Assembly (NCBI RefSeq): GCF_000468095.1
Contig: NZ_ASZC01000015.1
Span: forward strand, 124,001 to 188,000
Direction: 5' to 3'
From: Pantoea sp. AS-PWVM4
Lineage (GTDB): Bacteria > Pseudomonadota > Gammaproteobacteria > Enterobacterales > Enterobacteriaceae
DNA: 64,000 bases
Shown here piece by piece: positions 9,812 to 19,617 of the stretch. A program made the translations under genes and the position numbers. Positions within the stretch are counted from its first letter, which is position 1. The number at the start of each line of letters is the position of its first letter. The notes under the pieces are model-generated. The model did not search any database. It had not been told where the DNA came from and saw nothing but the letters and a program-made list of their open reading frames with translations.

Positions 9812-9863
9812 TGGTGGTTATCGTCTCCCTAATCGCGCATGACCTGGTGAGGAAAAACCACCA
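9812..9863. promoter_or_regulatory. Divergent control region with inverted TGGTGGTT / AACCACCA
   Basis: The 95-bp space between the SDR and LysR genes holds perfect 8-bp inverted arms at 9812-9819 and 9856-9863, the second touching the LysR start codon. Shared divergent control by the LysR protein is usual for this arrangement. The arms are candidates only. Confidence 0.3.
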
Positions 9864-10760
9864 ATGAGAAGACCTTCGTGGCATGAACTGCAAGCCATCA
9901 GAACGCTGGCGGAGCAGCGCAGCTTTCGCCGCGCCGCCGAAATGCTCGGGCTAAAACGTTCCTCACTCAGCCATCTGGTAAAAGGGTTGGAACACAATCT
10001 GGGTGTACAGTTGTTTCAGCGCACCACGCGAAGCGTGGCACTGACCGAGGCAGGCCAGCAGTTGCTCAGCCGGCTGACGCCGCTATTGAATGAGATGGAC
10101 GAGGTGCTGTTTGACGTCAGCGCTCAGCGCCAGCAGCATTCCGGCACGCTACGTATCAGCGCCAGCGATGCGGCAATTGGCTTGCTGCTAACGCATGTTA
10201 TTCCGGCGTTCAGCGTCCAATATCCGCAAATAGAACTGGACCTCGCCGCGCAGGGTGCACTGGTGGATATCACCGCGCAGGGTTTTGATGCCGGCATTCG
10301 GCTGATTGAAGACGTGCCGCAGGATATGGTGGCAGTGCCGCTTGGCGGCCCGCTGACGTTTGTTACCGTGGCAGCCGGGGCTTACCTCGCTGATCATCCG
10401 CCGGTACAGCATCCGCAGGATTTACAGCAGCACCAGTGCATCCGCCAGCGGCTGCCGAGTGGTAAACGCTATCGCTGGGAATATCAACGGCAGGAGGAGT
10501 CGCTGGAAATGGATGTGCCGGGTACGCTGACGCTCGACAACAATGCGCTGATGGCCCAGGCGGCCATCAGCGGTTTAGGTATCGCTTACCTGCCGCTGCC
10601 GTACGCCAGCGCAGGATTAGCCAACGGCCAGCTGGTGGAGTTGCTGGCCGAGTGGCGTGTGCAGTCGGCGGGCATCGCCTTGTGGTTTCCTCCTAACCGC
10701 CATCAGTCGATGGCGCTACGGCTGTTTATCGATGCCCTGAAAACGCATCTGCCCTATTAA
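9864..10760 (+). CDS. LysR-family transcriptional regulator
   Basis: The 298-residue protein has an N-terminal winged helix-turn-helix (ELQAIRTLAEQRSFRRAAEM, residues 8-27) and a periplasmic-binding-protein-like effector domain (residues about 90-298, with GTLRISASDAAIG at its start). It belongs to the PtxR/DmlR-like branch often found beside dehydrogenases. Its divergent position suggests it controls the SDR and epoxide-hydrolase genes. It ends 4 bp inside the convergent isochorismatase-family gene. Confidence 0.9.
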   Translation: MRRPSWHELQAIRTLAEQRSFRRAAEMLGLKRSSLSHLVKGLEHNLGVQLFQRTTRSVALTEAGQQLLSRLTPLLNEMDEVLFDVSAQRQQHSGTLRISASDAAIGLLLTHVIPAFSVQYPQIELDLAAQGALVDITAQGFDAGIRLIEDVPQDMVAVPLGGPLTFVTVAAGAYLADHPPVQHPQDLQQHQCIRQRLPSGKRYRWEYQRQEESLEMDVPGTLTLDNNALMAQAAISGLGIAYLPLPYASAGLANGQLVELLAEWRVQSAGIALWFPPNRHQSMALRLFIDALKTHLPY

Positions 10761-11398
10761 AGCTGACGTTGCGGCGCTTTATGCACCATAGTGTAGGCAT
10801 AATCAACGCCCATACCGTAGGCACCGCTGTGCTCACGCACCAGGTCCATCACCGCGTCATAGGTCTCTTTGCGTGACCAGTCGCGCTGGTACTCCAGCAA
10901 CACCTGCTGCCAGGTCACCGGCACCGCACCGGCCTGCACCATCCGTTGTACCGAACGTTCGTGGGCATCCACGCTGGTGCCGCCTGAGGTGTCAGTCACC
11001 ACATAGACTTCATAACCCGCTTTCAACGCCATCAGTGCCGGGAAGGTCAGGCACACTTCGGTCCACAGCGCGGAGATAATCAGCTTTTTACGTCCGGTTT
11101 TTTCTACCGCGGCAACAAATTTGGCATCTTCCCATGAGTTCATTGAGGTACGCTCAATCGGCTTCGCTTCCGGGTGTACCGCCAGCAGTTCCGGCCAGAT
11201 GTAGCCGCTAAAACTTTCGGTTTCCACCGAAGTGTAAATCACCGGCACGTCGAAAATCTTGCCCGCTTTTGCCAGGGCAACGGTGTTATTTTTGAGCTGC
11301 TGGCGATCGATATTGGCCACGCCAAATGCCATCTGCGGCTGGTGGTCGATGAAGATCAGGGTAGAGTTTTGCGGGTCGAGCAGGTCAAGTTTAGACAT
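10757..11398 (-). CDS. Isochorismatase-family hydrolase (YcaC-like)
   Basis: This is a 213-residue cysteine hydrolase of the isochorismatase fold. A catalytic Asp lies at residue 18 in IFIDHQPQM, and the nucleophile Cys116 sits in ALWTEVCLTFPA. Overall resemblance is to E. coli YcaC, whose physiological substrate is unsettled. The start ATG at 11398 has only a weak upstream ribosome-binding site (AGGAATTTACC). It overlaps the convergent LysR gene by 4 bp. The 238 bp upstream toward the bestrophin gene must hold both promoters. Confidence 0.88.
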   Translation of the reverse strand: MSKLDLLDPQNSTLIFIDHQPQMAFGVANIDRQQLKNNTVALAKAGKIFDVPVIYTSVETESFSGYIWPELLAVHPEAKPIERTSMNSWEDAKFVAAVEKTGRKKLIISALWTEVCLTFPALMALKAGYEVYVVTDTSGGTSVDAHERSVQRMVQAGAVPVTWQQVLLEYQRDWSRKETYDAVMDLVREHSGAYGMGVDYAYTMVHKAPQRQL

Positions 11399-11636
11399 GG
11401 TAAATTCCTCAGCGGTATAGGTTTTGTGTGTTGTGTCGTTGAGATGAACTTTAAAAAAAACCGTGCTGAAGAGATAACGGAAAGAATTTTATAAGTTGTT
11501 CAAAACGATTTTAGAAGATTGATTTAACTGGAAAAAACAACCATTCCCTCGCCAAAAGCCTGCGAAACAACGTTGATCAGTCGGTGAAGACAGGCGTAAC
11601 CTGTGATCACAAAATCAAAAATTCACCATCGCAAAA

Positions 11637-12551
11637 ATGATTGTTCGTCCCCACCAGCATTGGTTCCTGCGGCTGTTTGACTGGCATGGTTCAGTGCTCA
11701 CCAGCATCCTGTTCCGCCTGTCACTCAACCTGCTGATGTCGCTTGTCGCCATCCTCGGTTTTCCCTGGTATGAAACGCTCGGTATCCATCTGACTACCGC
11801 GCCGTTTAGCCTGATTGGTGTGTCGATCGCCATCTTCCTTGGCTTTCGTAACAACGCCAGCTACGCACGCTTTACCGAAGCCCGCACCCTGTGGGGGACA
11901 TTGCTGATTACCCAGCGTTCCCTGTTGCGCCAGGTAAAAAGTATTCGCACGCTCAGCCTGGATCAGGCGCGTGAATTTGCCGATCTGCAAATTGCCTTCA
12001 ATCTGAGCCTGAAGCATCAACTTCGCCGCACGGACCCGCTGACGGATTTGCAGCGCACCCTGCCGCCGCGCTGGCACAATGCGGTGCTACATCAGCCGCT
12101 GGCGACCACGCAGATTTTGATGTGTATGGGGGAGTGGCTGGCGCAACAACGGCATGAAGGGCATGTGTCGGATATTGTCTGGCAAAGCATCGATGAGAAC
12201 CTGAATCATCTTTCCACGATACTGGGCGGATGCGATCGTATCGCCAGCACGCCGATTCCTTTTGCCTACAGCTTGATTCTGCACCGTACCGTGTATCTGT
12301 TCTGCACCCTGCTGCCTTTTGCGCTGGTGTCAGATCTGCACGCCATGACGCCACTGGTGTCGGTGTTTATCTCCTACACCTTTTTGTCGCTGGAATCGTT
12401 GGCGGAGGAACTGGAAGACCCGTTTGGTACCGCGCCGAATGACCTGCCGTTGGACGCCATTTGTGTGGCGATTGAGCGTAACCTGAAGGCGATGAACGGT
12501 GATCAGTTGCCGGAACCGTTGCAGCCGGATAAATATTTTAACCTTACTTAA
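11637..12551 (+). CDS. Bestrophin-like channel protein (YneE family)
   Basis: This is a 304-residue inner-membrane protein of the bestrophin/RFP-TM family. The family hallmark IFLGFRNNASYARFTEAR lies near residues 66-83. Hydrophobic segments near residues 30-50 and 55-72 and two more around residues 215-245 fit the channel fold. Bacterial homologues form cation or anion channels; the role here is unknown. It stands alone, 8 bp before the stop of a convergent hydrolase. Confidence 0.88.
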   Translation: MIVRPHQHWFLRLFDWHGSVLTSILFRLSLNLLMSLVAILGFPWYETLGIHLTTAPFSLIGVSIAIFLGFRNNASYARFTEARTLWGTLLITQRSLLRQVKSIRTLSLDQAREFADLQIAFNLSLKHQLRRTDPLTDLQRTLPPRWHNAVLHQPLATTQILMCMGEWLAQQRHEGHVSDIVWQSIDENLNHLSTILGGCDRIASTPIPFAYSLILHRTVYLFCTLLPFALVSDLHAMTPLVSVFISYTFLSLESLAEELEDPFGTAPNDLPLDAICVAIERNLKAMNGDQLPEPLQPDKYFNLT

Positions 12552-12559
12552 TCAAAAGC

Positions 12560-13459
12560 TTAGCTCAGATGGTCCAGCCAGCGCGTATAAGCCTGATCCC
12601 ACAGTGCCGCTGGCGTTCCCGCTTTACCCAGGCCAAAACCGTGCCCGCCACTGCTCAACTCGATCAGCTCCACTGGCACGCGCATACGGCGGCAGGTATC
12701 ACGCATTAATTCGGTGTTATACGGATTAGAGGTGTGGTCATCTTCCGCCTGCGCCAGAAAGGTGGGCGGATAGTTGTGGGTAACAAAGTTCTGTACCGAC
12801 CAGTTAGCCTCTTCCGCCGGGGTGGCGTTTTTCCCCACCATCATCAAATGGGTGTTGGTGTGCTGATACGGTGCTTCAAGGGTGATCACCGGATAGATCA
12901 GGCCGACGCTGTCCACTTTCGGCACCACCTCATCAAGCGGGTCCTGCGCCGGATAGCTGTCGAAATCAGGGCGAGCCGCCGCCATTCCCAGCAGATGACC
13001 GCCCGCCGAGAAACCCAGCACATGGACTTTGCGTTCAAAGGAACGGACCAGACGAATCGCGCGCTGCGCATCCTGCAACGGGGCCAGATGGCCCGCCTGC
13101 CACTTCTCGCCCGGTAAGCGGTAACTCAGCACATAGGCGGTGTAGCCGTTGGCATTGAGCCAGCGCGCTACGGGCCAGGCCTCGCGCCCCATACCGATCC
13201 ATTTATAACCGCCGCCCGCCGCAATCAGCACCGCTTCGCCATTGGGATTTTCCGGGCGAAAACGCTGGATAGCCGGGGAGACAATGTTGGACCAGGAACC
13301 GTTGGCACTGACACGCAGCAAACCCGATGGGCCACCGCCACCGGGCGGATCTTCCGGCCAGAGAGGGATAATGTCATCACGGGCAAACAGTTTGCCTGTG
13401 GTCATCGAAAGTACTGTTGCCCCGGTTGCCAGCAAAAGGCGGCGACGCGTTATCATCAT
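12560..13459 (-). CDS. Exported alpha/beta hydrolase, Tat-type signal
   Basis: The 299-residue protein begins with ITRRRLLLATGATVLSM, a twin-arginine-like leader, so it is probably periplasmic. The core is an alpha/beta hydrolase: the oxyanion region AAGGGYKWIG near residue 82, nucleophile Ser in GFSAGG near residue 150, and the C-terminal His in SSGGHGFGLG. This pattern is that of the acetyl-esterase/lipase BD-FAE or Aes-like group, often acetylxylan or pectin acetyl esterases. The substrate is not known. Adjacent in-frame ATGs at 13459 and 13456 leave the exact start open. Confidence 0.82.
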   Translation of the reverse strand: MMITRRRLLLATGATVLSMTTGKLFARDDIIPLWPEDPPGGGGPSGLLRVSANGSWSNIVSPAIQRFRPENPNGEAVLIAAGGGYKWIGMGREAWPVARWLNANGYTAYVLSYRLPGEKWQAGHLAPLQDAQRAIRLVRSFERKVHVLGFSAGGHLLGMAAARPDFDSYPAQDPLDEVVPKVDSVGLIYPVITLEAPYQHTNTHLMMVGKNATPAEEANWSVQNFVTHNYPPTFLAQAEDDHTSNPYNTELMRDTCRRMRVPVELIELSSGGHGFGLGKAGTPAALWDQAYTRWLDHLS

Positions 13460-13573
13460 GCTGTGAAGCCACTGTCAGGAAAGGGACAGCCTTGAGGCTG
13501 TGTCTCGTTATGGTGATGCAAGTCCAATGCCAAACGCTGGCGATTATGTACGCAATCTGTACAAAAAAGCTAT

Positions 13574-13597
13574 AAAAAACGCGCCAAAAATGGCGCG
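13574..13597 (-). terminator. Intrinsic terminator of the small secreted-protein gene
   Basis: Read on the minus strand, a perfect 6-bp CGCGCC/GGCGCG stem with a 6-nt loop is followed at once by TTTTTT. It lies about 33 bp beyond the stop codon at 13630. Confidence 0.8.
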
Positions 13598-13629
13598 AAT
13601 TTTAGGGCTACCCCGGTCGATAAAAAGAT

Positions 13630-13956
13630 TTAATCTTCCTGCTGAAATTGCGTCATCACCGTCTGTTCGCATTGCTGCTGGTTATGACGCAACTGGCTGC
13701 GTTCATCCTCGCCCAACTGTAACCAACCGCTGATCACTTCCTGCGCCATCTCTTCATCGAATTCCGACTGGCCGCTGGCGATTTGCGCCTTCATTTTTGT
13801 CACATAACTGTCCATCGTTCCGGTGCTTTTTTCGCTGCTTACCAGATGGCACAACTGGCTGGCATAGACGTTTTGTTCCGCGTCTGCGTTGGGATCTTCC
13901 GCCAGCGCACTGGTCGACAGTGACAGCCCAATGAGGGCGAGCAACCAAACTTTCAT
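13630..13956 (-). CDS. Small periplasmic protein of unknown function
   Basis: This is a 108-residue product with a clear Sec signal peptide (MKVWLLALIGLSLSTSALA, cleavage after ALA at residue 19). The mature part is mostly helical, with two Cys (residues 36 and 97, about) that could form a disulfide. The start at 13956 is chosen because AGGAG lies 8 nt upstream and the signal peptide begins exactly there. I do not recognise the family. It has its own terminator and is probably monocistronic. Confidence 0.75.
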   Translation of the reverse strand: MKVWLLALIGLSLSTSALAEDPNADAEQNVYASQLCHLVSSEKSTGTMDSYVTKMKAQIASGQSEFDEEMAQEVISGWLQLGEDERSQLRHNQQQCEQTVMTQFQQED

Positions 13957-14048
13957 AACAGGCTCCTGTAGTTGCCAGAAATTGCGATGCCCCATGTTGC
14001 GCACCTGTTGCCATCCATGCAACTAAATTCATCAGGCAGCCTGACACA

Positions 14049-15257
14049 TCAGTTTTTCAGGTGACGGCTCGCCAGACGAATCATCAGGCTTATCGCCGCC
14101 GCCAGGGTCGAGAGCGCTACCACACCGGTCCAGCCCCAGTGCGCCAACGCCAGACTACCCAACGCGGCACCGGTTGCCATACCGATAAACACCACGGTGA
14201 ACATCAGGGCGTTAAGACGGCTACGCGCTTCCGGTGCGAGGCTGTAGACCAGCGTCTGATGCGCCACCAGCGTCGCCTGTACGCCGAGGTCAAAACCGAC
14301 GGTACTGATGATGATTAACCCAAGCTGGGCGGATACCGGCAACACCGGCAACAGGAACATCAGCGCAAAGGACACCATGACCAGCGTGGCACCATATTGG
14401 GTCACACGGGCCGGACCGATGCGGTCGGCAAAGCTCCCCGCCAGCGGTGCGGCCAGCGCACCGGCGGCACCCGCCAGGCCAAAGGCACCTGCCACTGCGC
14501 TATCCAGATGGAAGCGATCGCTCAGCATCAGCGCCAGCGTTGACCAGAAGGCGCTAAAACCTACGGACAGCAAGCCTTGCGCCAGTGCGGCACGGCGCAG
14601 CGTCTGGTGATGCTGCCACAGATGCGCCAGCGACAGCAGCAGACGCGGATAACTCACCGAGGTGCCCGGTGTAAAGCGTGGCAGCACGCGCCACAGGGCG
14701 AGGCTGATCATCAGTACCGCTGCGGCAGCCACCAGGTACATGGTGCGCCAGCCGAAGTACTCCGCCACCACGCCGCTCACCACCCTGGAGAGCAGGATGC
14801 CGACCAACAGCCCGGTCATCACCGTACCCACGGTTTTCCCCCGGCTACGTTCCGGGGCCAGCGCTGCTGACGCCGGAACAATATCCTGCGCCACGGTGGC
14901 GGTTAAACCGGTAACAAAGCTGGCGATCAGCAGCGCGTTCAGGCCGCCGGAGAAACCACACAGCAGCAGCGCCGCCATCAGCAGCAAACCTTTTATCAGG
15001 ATGATGGTACGACGATCGTGGCGATCGCCAAGCGGGGCCAGCAGCAGGATGCCCAGCGCATAGCCTGCCTGCGTCAGCATCGGCACCATGCCGACGCTGC
15101 CAATGCTGGCGTTAAATTGTTTGCTGATGATATCCAGCATCGGCTGGCTGTAGTAAATCGATGCGACACTCAGACCGGCACCCGCCGCCAGCGTAAAGAC
15201 CAGCGGTGTGGGCAGTGACTCAGTGACCTGTTCAGATGATTGCGTCATGGCAGACAT
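14049..15257 (-). CDS. MFS transporter (drug/sugar efflux type)
   Basis: The 402-residue protein has about twelve hydrophobic segments and the MFS loop 2-3 motif GDRHDRRTII near residue 77. A second-half counterpart GSFADRIGPARV follows. The closest pattern is the YgaY/arabinose-efflux-type permeases, usually proton-coupled exporters. Substrate is unknown. It is divergent from a LysR gene about 90 bp away, a common regulator-pump pairing. Confidence 0.87.
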   Translation of the reverse strand: MSAMTQSSEQVTESLPTPLVFTLAAGAGLSVASIYYSQPMLDIISKQFNASIGSVGMVPMLTQAGYALGILLLAPLGDRHDRRTIILIKGLLLMAALLLCGFSGGLNALLIASFVTGLTATVAQDIVPASAALAPERSRGKTVGTVMTGLLVGILLSRVVSGVVAEYFGWRTMYLVAAAAVLMISLALWRVLPRFTPGTSVSYPRLLLSLAHLWQHHQTLRRAALAQGLLSVGFSAFWSTLALMLSDRFHLDSAVAGAFGLAGAAGALAAPLAGSFADRIGPARVTQYGATLVMVSFALMFLLPVLPVSAQLGLIIISTVGFDLGVQATLVAHQTLVYSLAPEARSRLNALMFTVVFIGMATGAALGSLALAHWGWTGVVALSTLAAAISLMIRLASRHLKN

Positions 15258-15350
15258 AATTCGGTTCCCCCGTGAAAGTGCGTTTATTAAAGCGCGTCAC
15301 AGCCATACGCGGTAGACTGATGAAAGGCAAAACCGTTATACGTGGTACGT

Positions 15351-16292
15351 ATGAGCAATCTTTCCAGCGTTGATCGCATCGAACTGATGCAAACCTTTAT
15401 CCGCATCGTGGAGAGCGGCTCCCTATCGGCAGCTGCCGCGCAACTCGGCACCACCCAACCGACCATCAGCCGCCGTTTGCAGGCGCTGGAGCAGCGGCTG
15501 GGGCTAAAGCTGATTCTGCGCACCACCCACGCGCTAAAACTCACCGATGACGGCGAGCGTTGCTACCAGCAGGCACGCCAACTGCTCGCCACCTGGTACG
15601 CGCTGGAAGATGAGTTGACCGGTGCCAGCGATGACCCGGTGGGTACGTTGCGGGTGCGGGCGCCACATGCGTTTGGCCAGGATCAGTTGGTCGCCCCGCT
15701 GGTGGATTATCTGCAACGCTATCCGCGTCTGAATGTGGAGTGGATGCTGAACGACCGCACGCCCGATTTTGTCGCCGAAAACGTCGACTGTGCCATTCAG
15801 GTTGGTGCGCCGACCGACCCTTCAGTGGTGGCCATTCTGCTGGCAGAGGTGCCGCGTTTTGTCGTGGCTGCCCCATCGTTACTGGCCGCGCATCCGCCGG
15901 TGGAAAAGGTTGAACAGTTACCGCATCTGCCGTGGCTGGCGCTCACCAGTTTTTATCACGGCGAGATTGCGCTCCAACGCCTGAGCGACGGACATCCGGT
16001 GAATCTGGCGATCAGCCCACGCCTGGCCAGCGACAGCCTGTACGCGGTACGCAAAGCCGCACTGGCGGGCATGGGCGCGGCCGTGGTGTCGTCATGGGTA
16101 GTGCAGGAGGATTTGGCGCGCGGCGATTTGATTCAACTGGTGCCAGAGTGGCAGGCACCGCCGTTACCGGTATGGCTAACCTATCCGTGGGCCAGTTACT
16201 ACCCGGCAAGGTTGCAGAAGTTTTTTGCCATGATTCGCGAAGTGATGCCGCAGTTAGCGGGGACACAACCCGCAGGCAGAGTGCCGTCGTAG
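15351..16292 (+). CDS. LysR-family transcriptional regulator
   Basis: This is a regulator of about 313 residues. The winged helix-turn-helix at the N-terminus (SLSAAAAQLGTTQPTISRRL) is followed by an effector domain. Placement suggests it controls the divergent MFS pump. An in-frame GTG at 15342 is an alternative start; neither has a strong ribosome-binding site, and ATG is preferred. The TAG stop codon at 16290-16292 is part of the GTAG that opens a downstream REP copy, so the REP defines the C-terminus. Confidence 0.87.
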   Translation: MSNLSSVDRIELMQTFIRIVESGSLSAAAAQLGTTQPTISRRLQALEQRLGLKLILRTTHALKLTDDGERCYQQARQLLATWYALEDELTGASDDPVGTLRVRAPHAFGQDQLVAPLVDYLQRYPRLNVEWMLNDRTPDFVAENVDCAIQVGAPTDPSVVAILLAEVPRFVVAAPSLLAAHPPVEKVEQLPHLPWLALTSFYHGEIALQRLSDGHPVNLAISPRLASDSLYAVRKAALAGMGAAVVSSWVVQEDLARGDLIQLVPEWQAPPLPVWLTYPWASYYPARLQKFFAMIREVMPQLAGTQPAGRVPS

Positions 16293-16360
16293 CGGCGCGA
16301 TTTATCGCGCGTCTTTTTCCCGCATCGCGCACGAAATTGCGCGATAAATCGCGCCGCTAC
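16289..16360. repeat. BIME: inverted pair of REP copies
   Basis: A forward copy at 16289-16310 and a reverse copy at 16339-16360 are separated by 28 bp. It fills the space between the LysR stop (which it supplies) and the yqhA stop 5 bp beyond. The paired hairpins can also act as a two-way terminator. Confidence 0.92.
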
Positions 16361-16364
16361 GGAA

Positions 16365-16862
16365 TTATTTTTTCTCTGCTTTGGACATATTGTCCAGATA
16401 ACCCATGACAAACGCCGACAGCACAAACGTCAGGTGGATAATCACAAACCACATCAGTTTATCATTGGCGACGTTGCGCGCTTCCATAAACACCCGCAGC
16501 AGGTGAATTGAGGAAATCGCCACAATTGACGCCGCCACTTTATTCTTCAGCGAACCGGAATCCATCTTGCCGAGCCAGCTCAGCTTCTCTTTGTGTTCGG
16601 CGATATCCAGCTTAGAAACAAAGTTCTCATAACCGGACAGCATCACCATCACCAGCAGGCCACCAACCAGCGTCATATCCACCAGCGACAGCAGCAGCAA
16701 AATCAGATCGTTTTCACCGATGCTGAGGATGTCAGGCAACAGGTGAAAAATCTCCTGGAAAAACTTAATCGTTAGCGCCAGCAATCCCAGTGAAAGTCCG
16801 ATGTAAACCGGTGCCAGCAACCAGCGCGATGCATACATCAGGTTCTCGGTAAAACGTTCCAT
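16365..16862 (-). CDS. yqhA: YqhA family inner-membrane protein (UPF0114)
   Basis: The 165-residue integral membrane protein begins [20 protein letters not shown] and has about four hydrophobic segments (residues 12-34, 52-75, 105-125 and 135-155). Sequence and length match E. coli YqhA; function is unknown. It lies 54 bp downstream of kdpD on the same strand, the position kdpE would take in E. coli, so read-through from kdpD is possible. Confidence 0.9.
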   Translation of the reverse strand: MERFTENLMYASRWLLAPVYIGLSLGLLALTIKFFQEIFHLLPDILSIGENDLILLLLSLVDMTLVGGLLVMVMLSGYENFVSKLDIAEHKEKLSWLGKMDSGSLKNKVAASIVAISSIHLLRVFMEARNVANDKLMWFVIIHLTFVLSAFVMGYLDNMSKAEKK

Positions 16863-16916
16863 AATTTCCCATTAATCAACCGACAAGTCGGCGATTATAA
16901 CCGAACAAATGTGAAG

Positions 16917-19592
16917 TTATTTCAGCCCGTCTTCAGAAATTTCAGGAGGCGGCGGCAGCGGCAGCGAGAGCCGGAACGAAGCGCCGCCTTCAGGACGGTT
17001 CTCCGCCCAGATGCGTCCACCGTGAGATTCGACAATGGTTTTGCAAATCGCCAGTCCGAGACCCACGCCCGGCACGGCCGATTCTTTATCGCCACGGGCA
17101 AACTTATCAAAGATGCGTGTCAGGGCATCCGGCGCAATCCCCGGGCCGCTATCCCAAATGGCGATTTCCAGCCGGGTATTTTCACGCCAGGCGCGAATGC
17201 CATGCTGTGCCGCGTTCCCGGCATATTTCAGGCTGTTTTCGATGATATTGGTAAACACCCGCTCCAGCATGCTGCTGTCGCCTTTGATCAACACCAGCTC
17301 AGCAGGCAGATCGAGGGTGAAGTCATGGCCTTTCAGCGAGGGGCCCATGCTGCTCAGCGCCCCACCGATCACCTCATCCAGCGCCACCCACTCTTCACGC
17401 AGATTCAACCCGCCAGACTGGATGCGCGCCATATCCAGCATGTTGCTGACCAGCCGGATGGTACTTAGCGTCTGCTCGCGGATCTGATTAGCCTGTGCGA
17501 CATATTTCGGCTGTTCGCTGGCAAGGTCGAGCATCAGCATTTCCGCCTGACCGAATAACACTGTCAGCGGCGTGCGCAGGTCATGCGACAGCGCCGACAG
17601 CAACGCGTTACGCAGTTGCTCACGCTCCGCCGCCAGGCGCGAAGCGGCTTCGCTTTGCGACAGCGCCATCCGTTCCAGTGCGTTGGCGATCAATACGGTG
17701 AAGGTTTCCACCAGCCGCTGCTGTTCCGGGATCATCAGCTGACGTAAATTCTCTGGCTCCACCACCAGCAGGCCACGGCAGTGGTTGCCGCTTTTTAGCG
17801 GCAGAATCTGGTACGGCACCGCCGGTAAGGTATCGGTGCCGGCCCCGGCGGGTTGCCCTTTGCTGTAGCTCCACTTAGCAATGCCCAGGTCCGGTGGCGT
17901 GCCCATGCTGCTTTCCCCCACCGCCTGCAACTCGCCCTGCTCATCCGGCAGCAGCAGCAGACTGCGTGCCTGAAGCGTCACCTCAATCACCCGCTGGCTG
18001 GTGCTGGCGATATCCTGTGGCGTCAACGCGCTGCCGAGCGACTTCGCCATCTCATACAAATGGCGTGCCCGCTGCTCGCGATAACGCGCCACCCTCGCCT
18101 GGTAACGTACACCTGCCGTCAGATTACCGACAATCACCCCCACCGCCAGCATCACCCCGAAAGTCACCAGATATTGCAGATCCGACACCGCCACGGTGCC
18201 GGTCGGTGCCACAAAGAACAGGTCAAAAGCGAGGATGTTGATCACCGTGGCGAAGACCGACGGCCAGCGACCAAAGCGCAGCGCGACAATCACCACCGCC
18301 AGCAGATAGATCATCACGCCATTGGCCGGGGCAAACTCAACCAGCAACCAGCGACCTGCGGCGGTAACCAGGATGCACAGCACCAGCGCCATCAGGCAGC
18401 CGCGGAGCTGCATACGCCATTTTTCCGCGCTGGCGCGCTGACCATTTAGCTGCGAAGGGGCATCGCGTACCGGTTCATCCAGCGCCACTACCAGCAAATC
18501 GAGGTCCGGCCCCAGTTCACCGAGCCGCTGGGCAAAACTGTCACGCCGCCAGCGCCGCTGTGGCTGGCGGCCGGTGACGATCTTGCCGAGGTTGTGTTCA
18601 CGGGCGTAGCGCAGTACCGCGCGCGCCTCGTCGGGATCGGACAAAGTGGCGGTTTCCGCCCCCAGCTCCTGCGCCAGTTGCAGCGTGCGCAGAATGGCGC
18701 GGCGACGCGCTTCCGGCAGGCGATTCAGGCGTGGCGTTTCCACGTACACTGCGTGCCACTCGCTGCCAAGCCGTGCCGCCAGCCGTGCCGCGGTACGCAC
18801 CAGCTTTTCACTACCGGTGTCATCGCCTATGCACAACAGAATGGCATCACGCGTGTGCCACACCTTGTCGCGTCCCTGTTGATCGCGCCAGGCACGCATC
18901 TGGTCATCGACCCGGTCGGCGGTACGGCGCAGCGCCAGTTCACGCAGGGCAAACAGATTGCCTTTACGGAAGAAGTTTTCGATAGCACGTTCGGCGCGGT
19001 CGCCAACGTAGACTTTGCCCTCCTTCAACCGCTGACGCAGATCATCGGGAGGCAGATCCACCAGCACCACTTCATCTGCGGCGTCGAAGAAGGGATCGGG
19101 CACGGTTTCGCGCACCTGAATACCGGTAACGCCACCGACCACATCGTTCAGGCTTTCCAGATGCTGAACGTTGACGGTGGTGATCACATCGATACCGGCA
19201 TCGAGCAACTCTTCAATGTCCTGCCAGCGCTTCGGATGGCGTGAACCCTGCACGTTGGTGTGCGCCAGTTCATCCATCAGGATCACCGCTGGATGGCGCG
19301 CCAGCGCGGCATCCAGATCGAACTCCGCGTGCCGTGAACGGCCGGTGGCGCGACGTGGCAAAACCGCCAGCCCCTGCAACAGGGCGGCGGTTTCATCACG
19401 GCCGTGGGTTTCGACCACACCCGCCAGCACATCCAGTCCCTGGGCACGCAGGCGTTGCGCCTCCTGGAGCATGGCGTAGGTTTTCCCCACCCCGGCACAG
19501 GCACCAAAGTAGATTTTGAGTTTGCCGCGATGGCTATCGCTGTGGTTCAGCAGCAGCGCATCGGGGTCCGGGCGCGGCAGTTCGTCGTTCAT
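16917..19592 (-). CDS. kdpD: Osmosensitive K+ channel sensor histidine kinase KdpD
   Basis: This is an inner-membrane sensor kinase of 891 residues. The N-terminal KdpD/Usp region has a Walker A GACAGVGKT near residue 33. Four membrane segments lie around residues 400-495, followed by a GAF-like part. The C-terminal kinase has the H box SALSHDLRTPLT, N box NIIENSLKYA and G box GVGLGLAICK. The start MNDELPRPD at 19592 is chosen over longer forms whose extra residues are translated REP sequence. It follows kdpC after 89 bp that contain a BIME. The cognate kdpE gene does not follow; yqhA does. Confidence 0.95.
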   Translation of the reverse strand: MNDELPRPDPDALLLNHSDSHRGKLKIYFGACAGVGKTYAMLQEAQRLRAQGLDVLAGVVETHGRDETAALLQGLAVLPRRATGRSRHAEFDLDAALARHPAVILMDELAHTNVQGSRHPKRWQDIEELLDAGIDVITTVNVQHLESLNDVVGGVTGIQVRETVPDPFFDAADEVVLVDLPPDDLRQRLKEGKVYVGDRAERAIENFFRKGNLFALRELALRRTADRVDDQMRAWRDQQGRDKVWHTRDAILLCIGDDTGSEKLVRTAARLAARLGSEWHAVYVETPRLNRLPEARRRAILRTLQLAQELGAETATLSDPDEARAVLRYAREHNLGKIVTGRQPQRRWRRDSFAQRLGELGPDLDLLVVALDEPVRDAPSQLNGQRASAEKWRMQLRGCLMALVLCILVTAAGRWLLVEFAPANGVMIYLLAVVIVALRFGRWPSVFATVINILAFDLFFVAPTGTVAVSDLQYLVTFGVMLAVGVIVGNLTAGVRYQARVARYREQRARHLYEMAKSLGSALTPQDIASTSQRVIEVTLQARSLLLLPDEQGELQAVGESSMGTPPDLGIAKWSYSKGQPAGAGTDTLPAVPYQILPLKSGNHCRGLLVVEPENLRQLMIPEQQRLVETFTVLIANALERMALSQSEAASRLAAEREQLRNALLSALSHDLRTPLTVLFGQAEMLMLDLASEQPKYVAQANQIREQTLSTIRLVSNMLDMARIQSGGLNLREEWVALDEVIGGALSSMGPSLKGHDFTLDLPAELVLIKGDSSMLERVFTNIIENSLKYAGNAAQHGIRAWRENTRLEIAIWDSGPGIAPDALTRIFDKFARGDKESAVPGVGLGLAICKTIVESHGGRIWAENRPEGGASFRLSLPLPPPPEISEDGLK

Positions 19593-19617
19593 GTTCAGTC
19601 CGTTATCTCTCCGATCC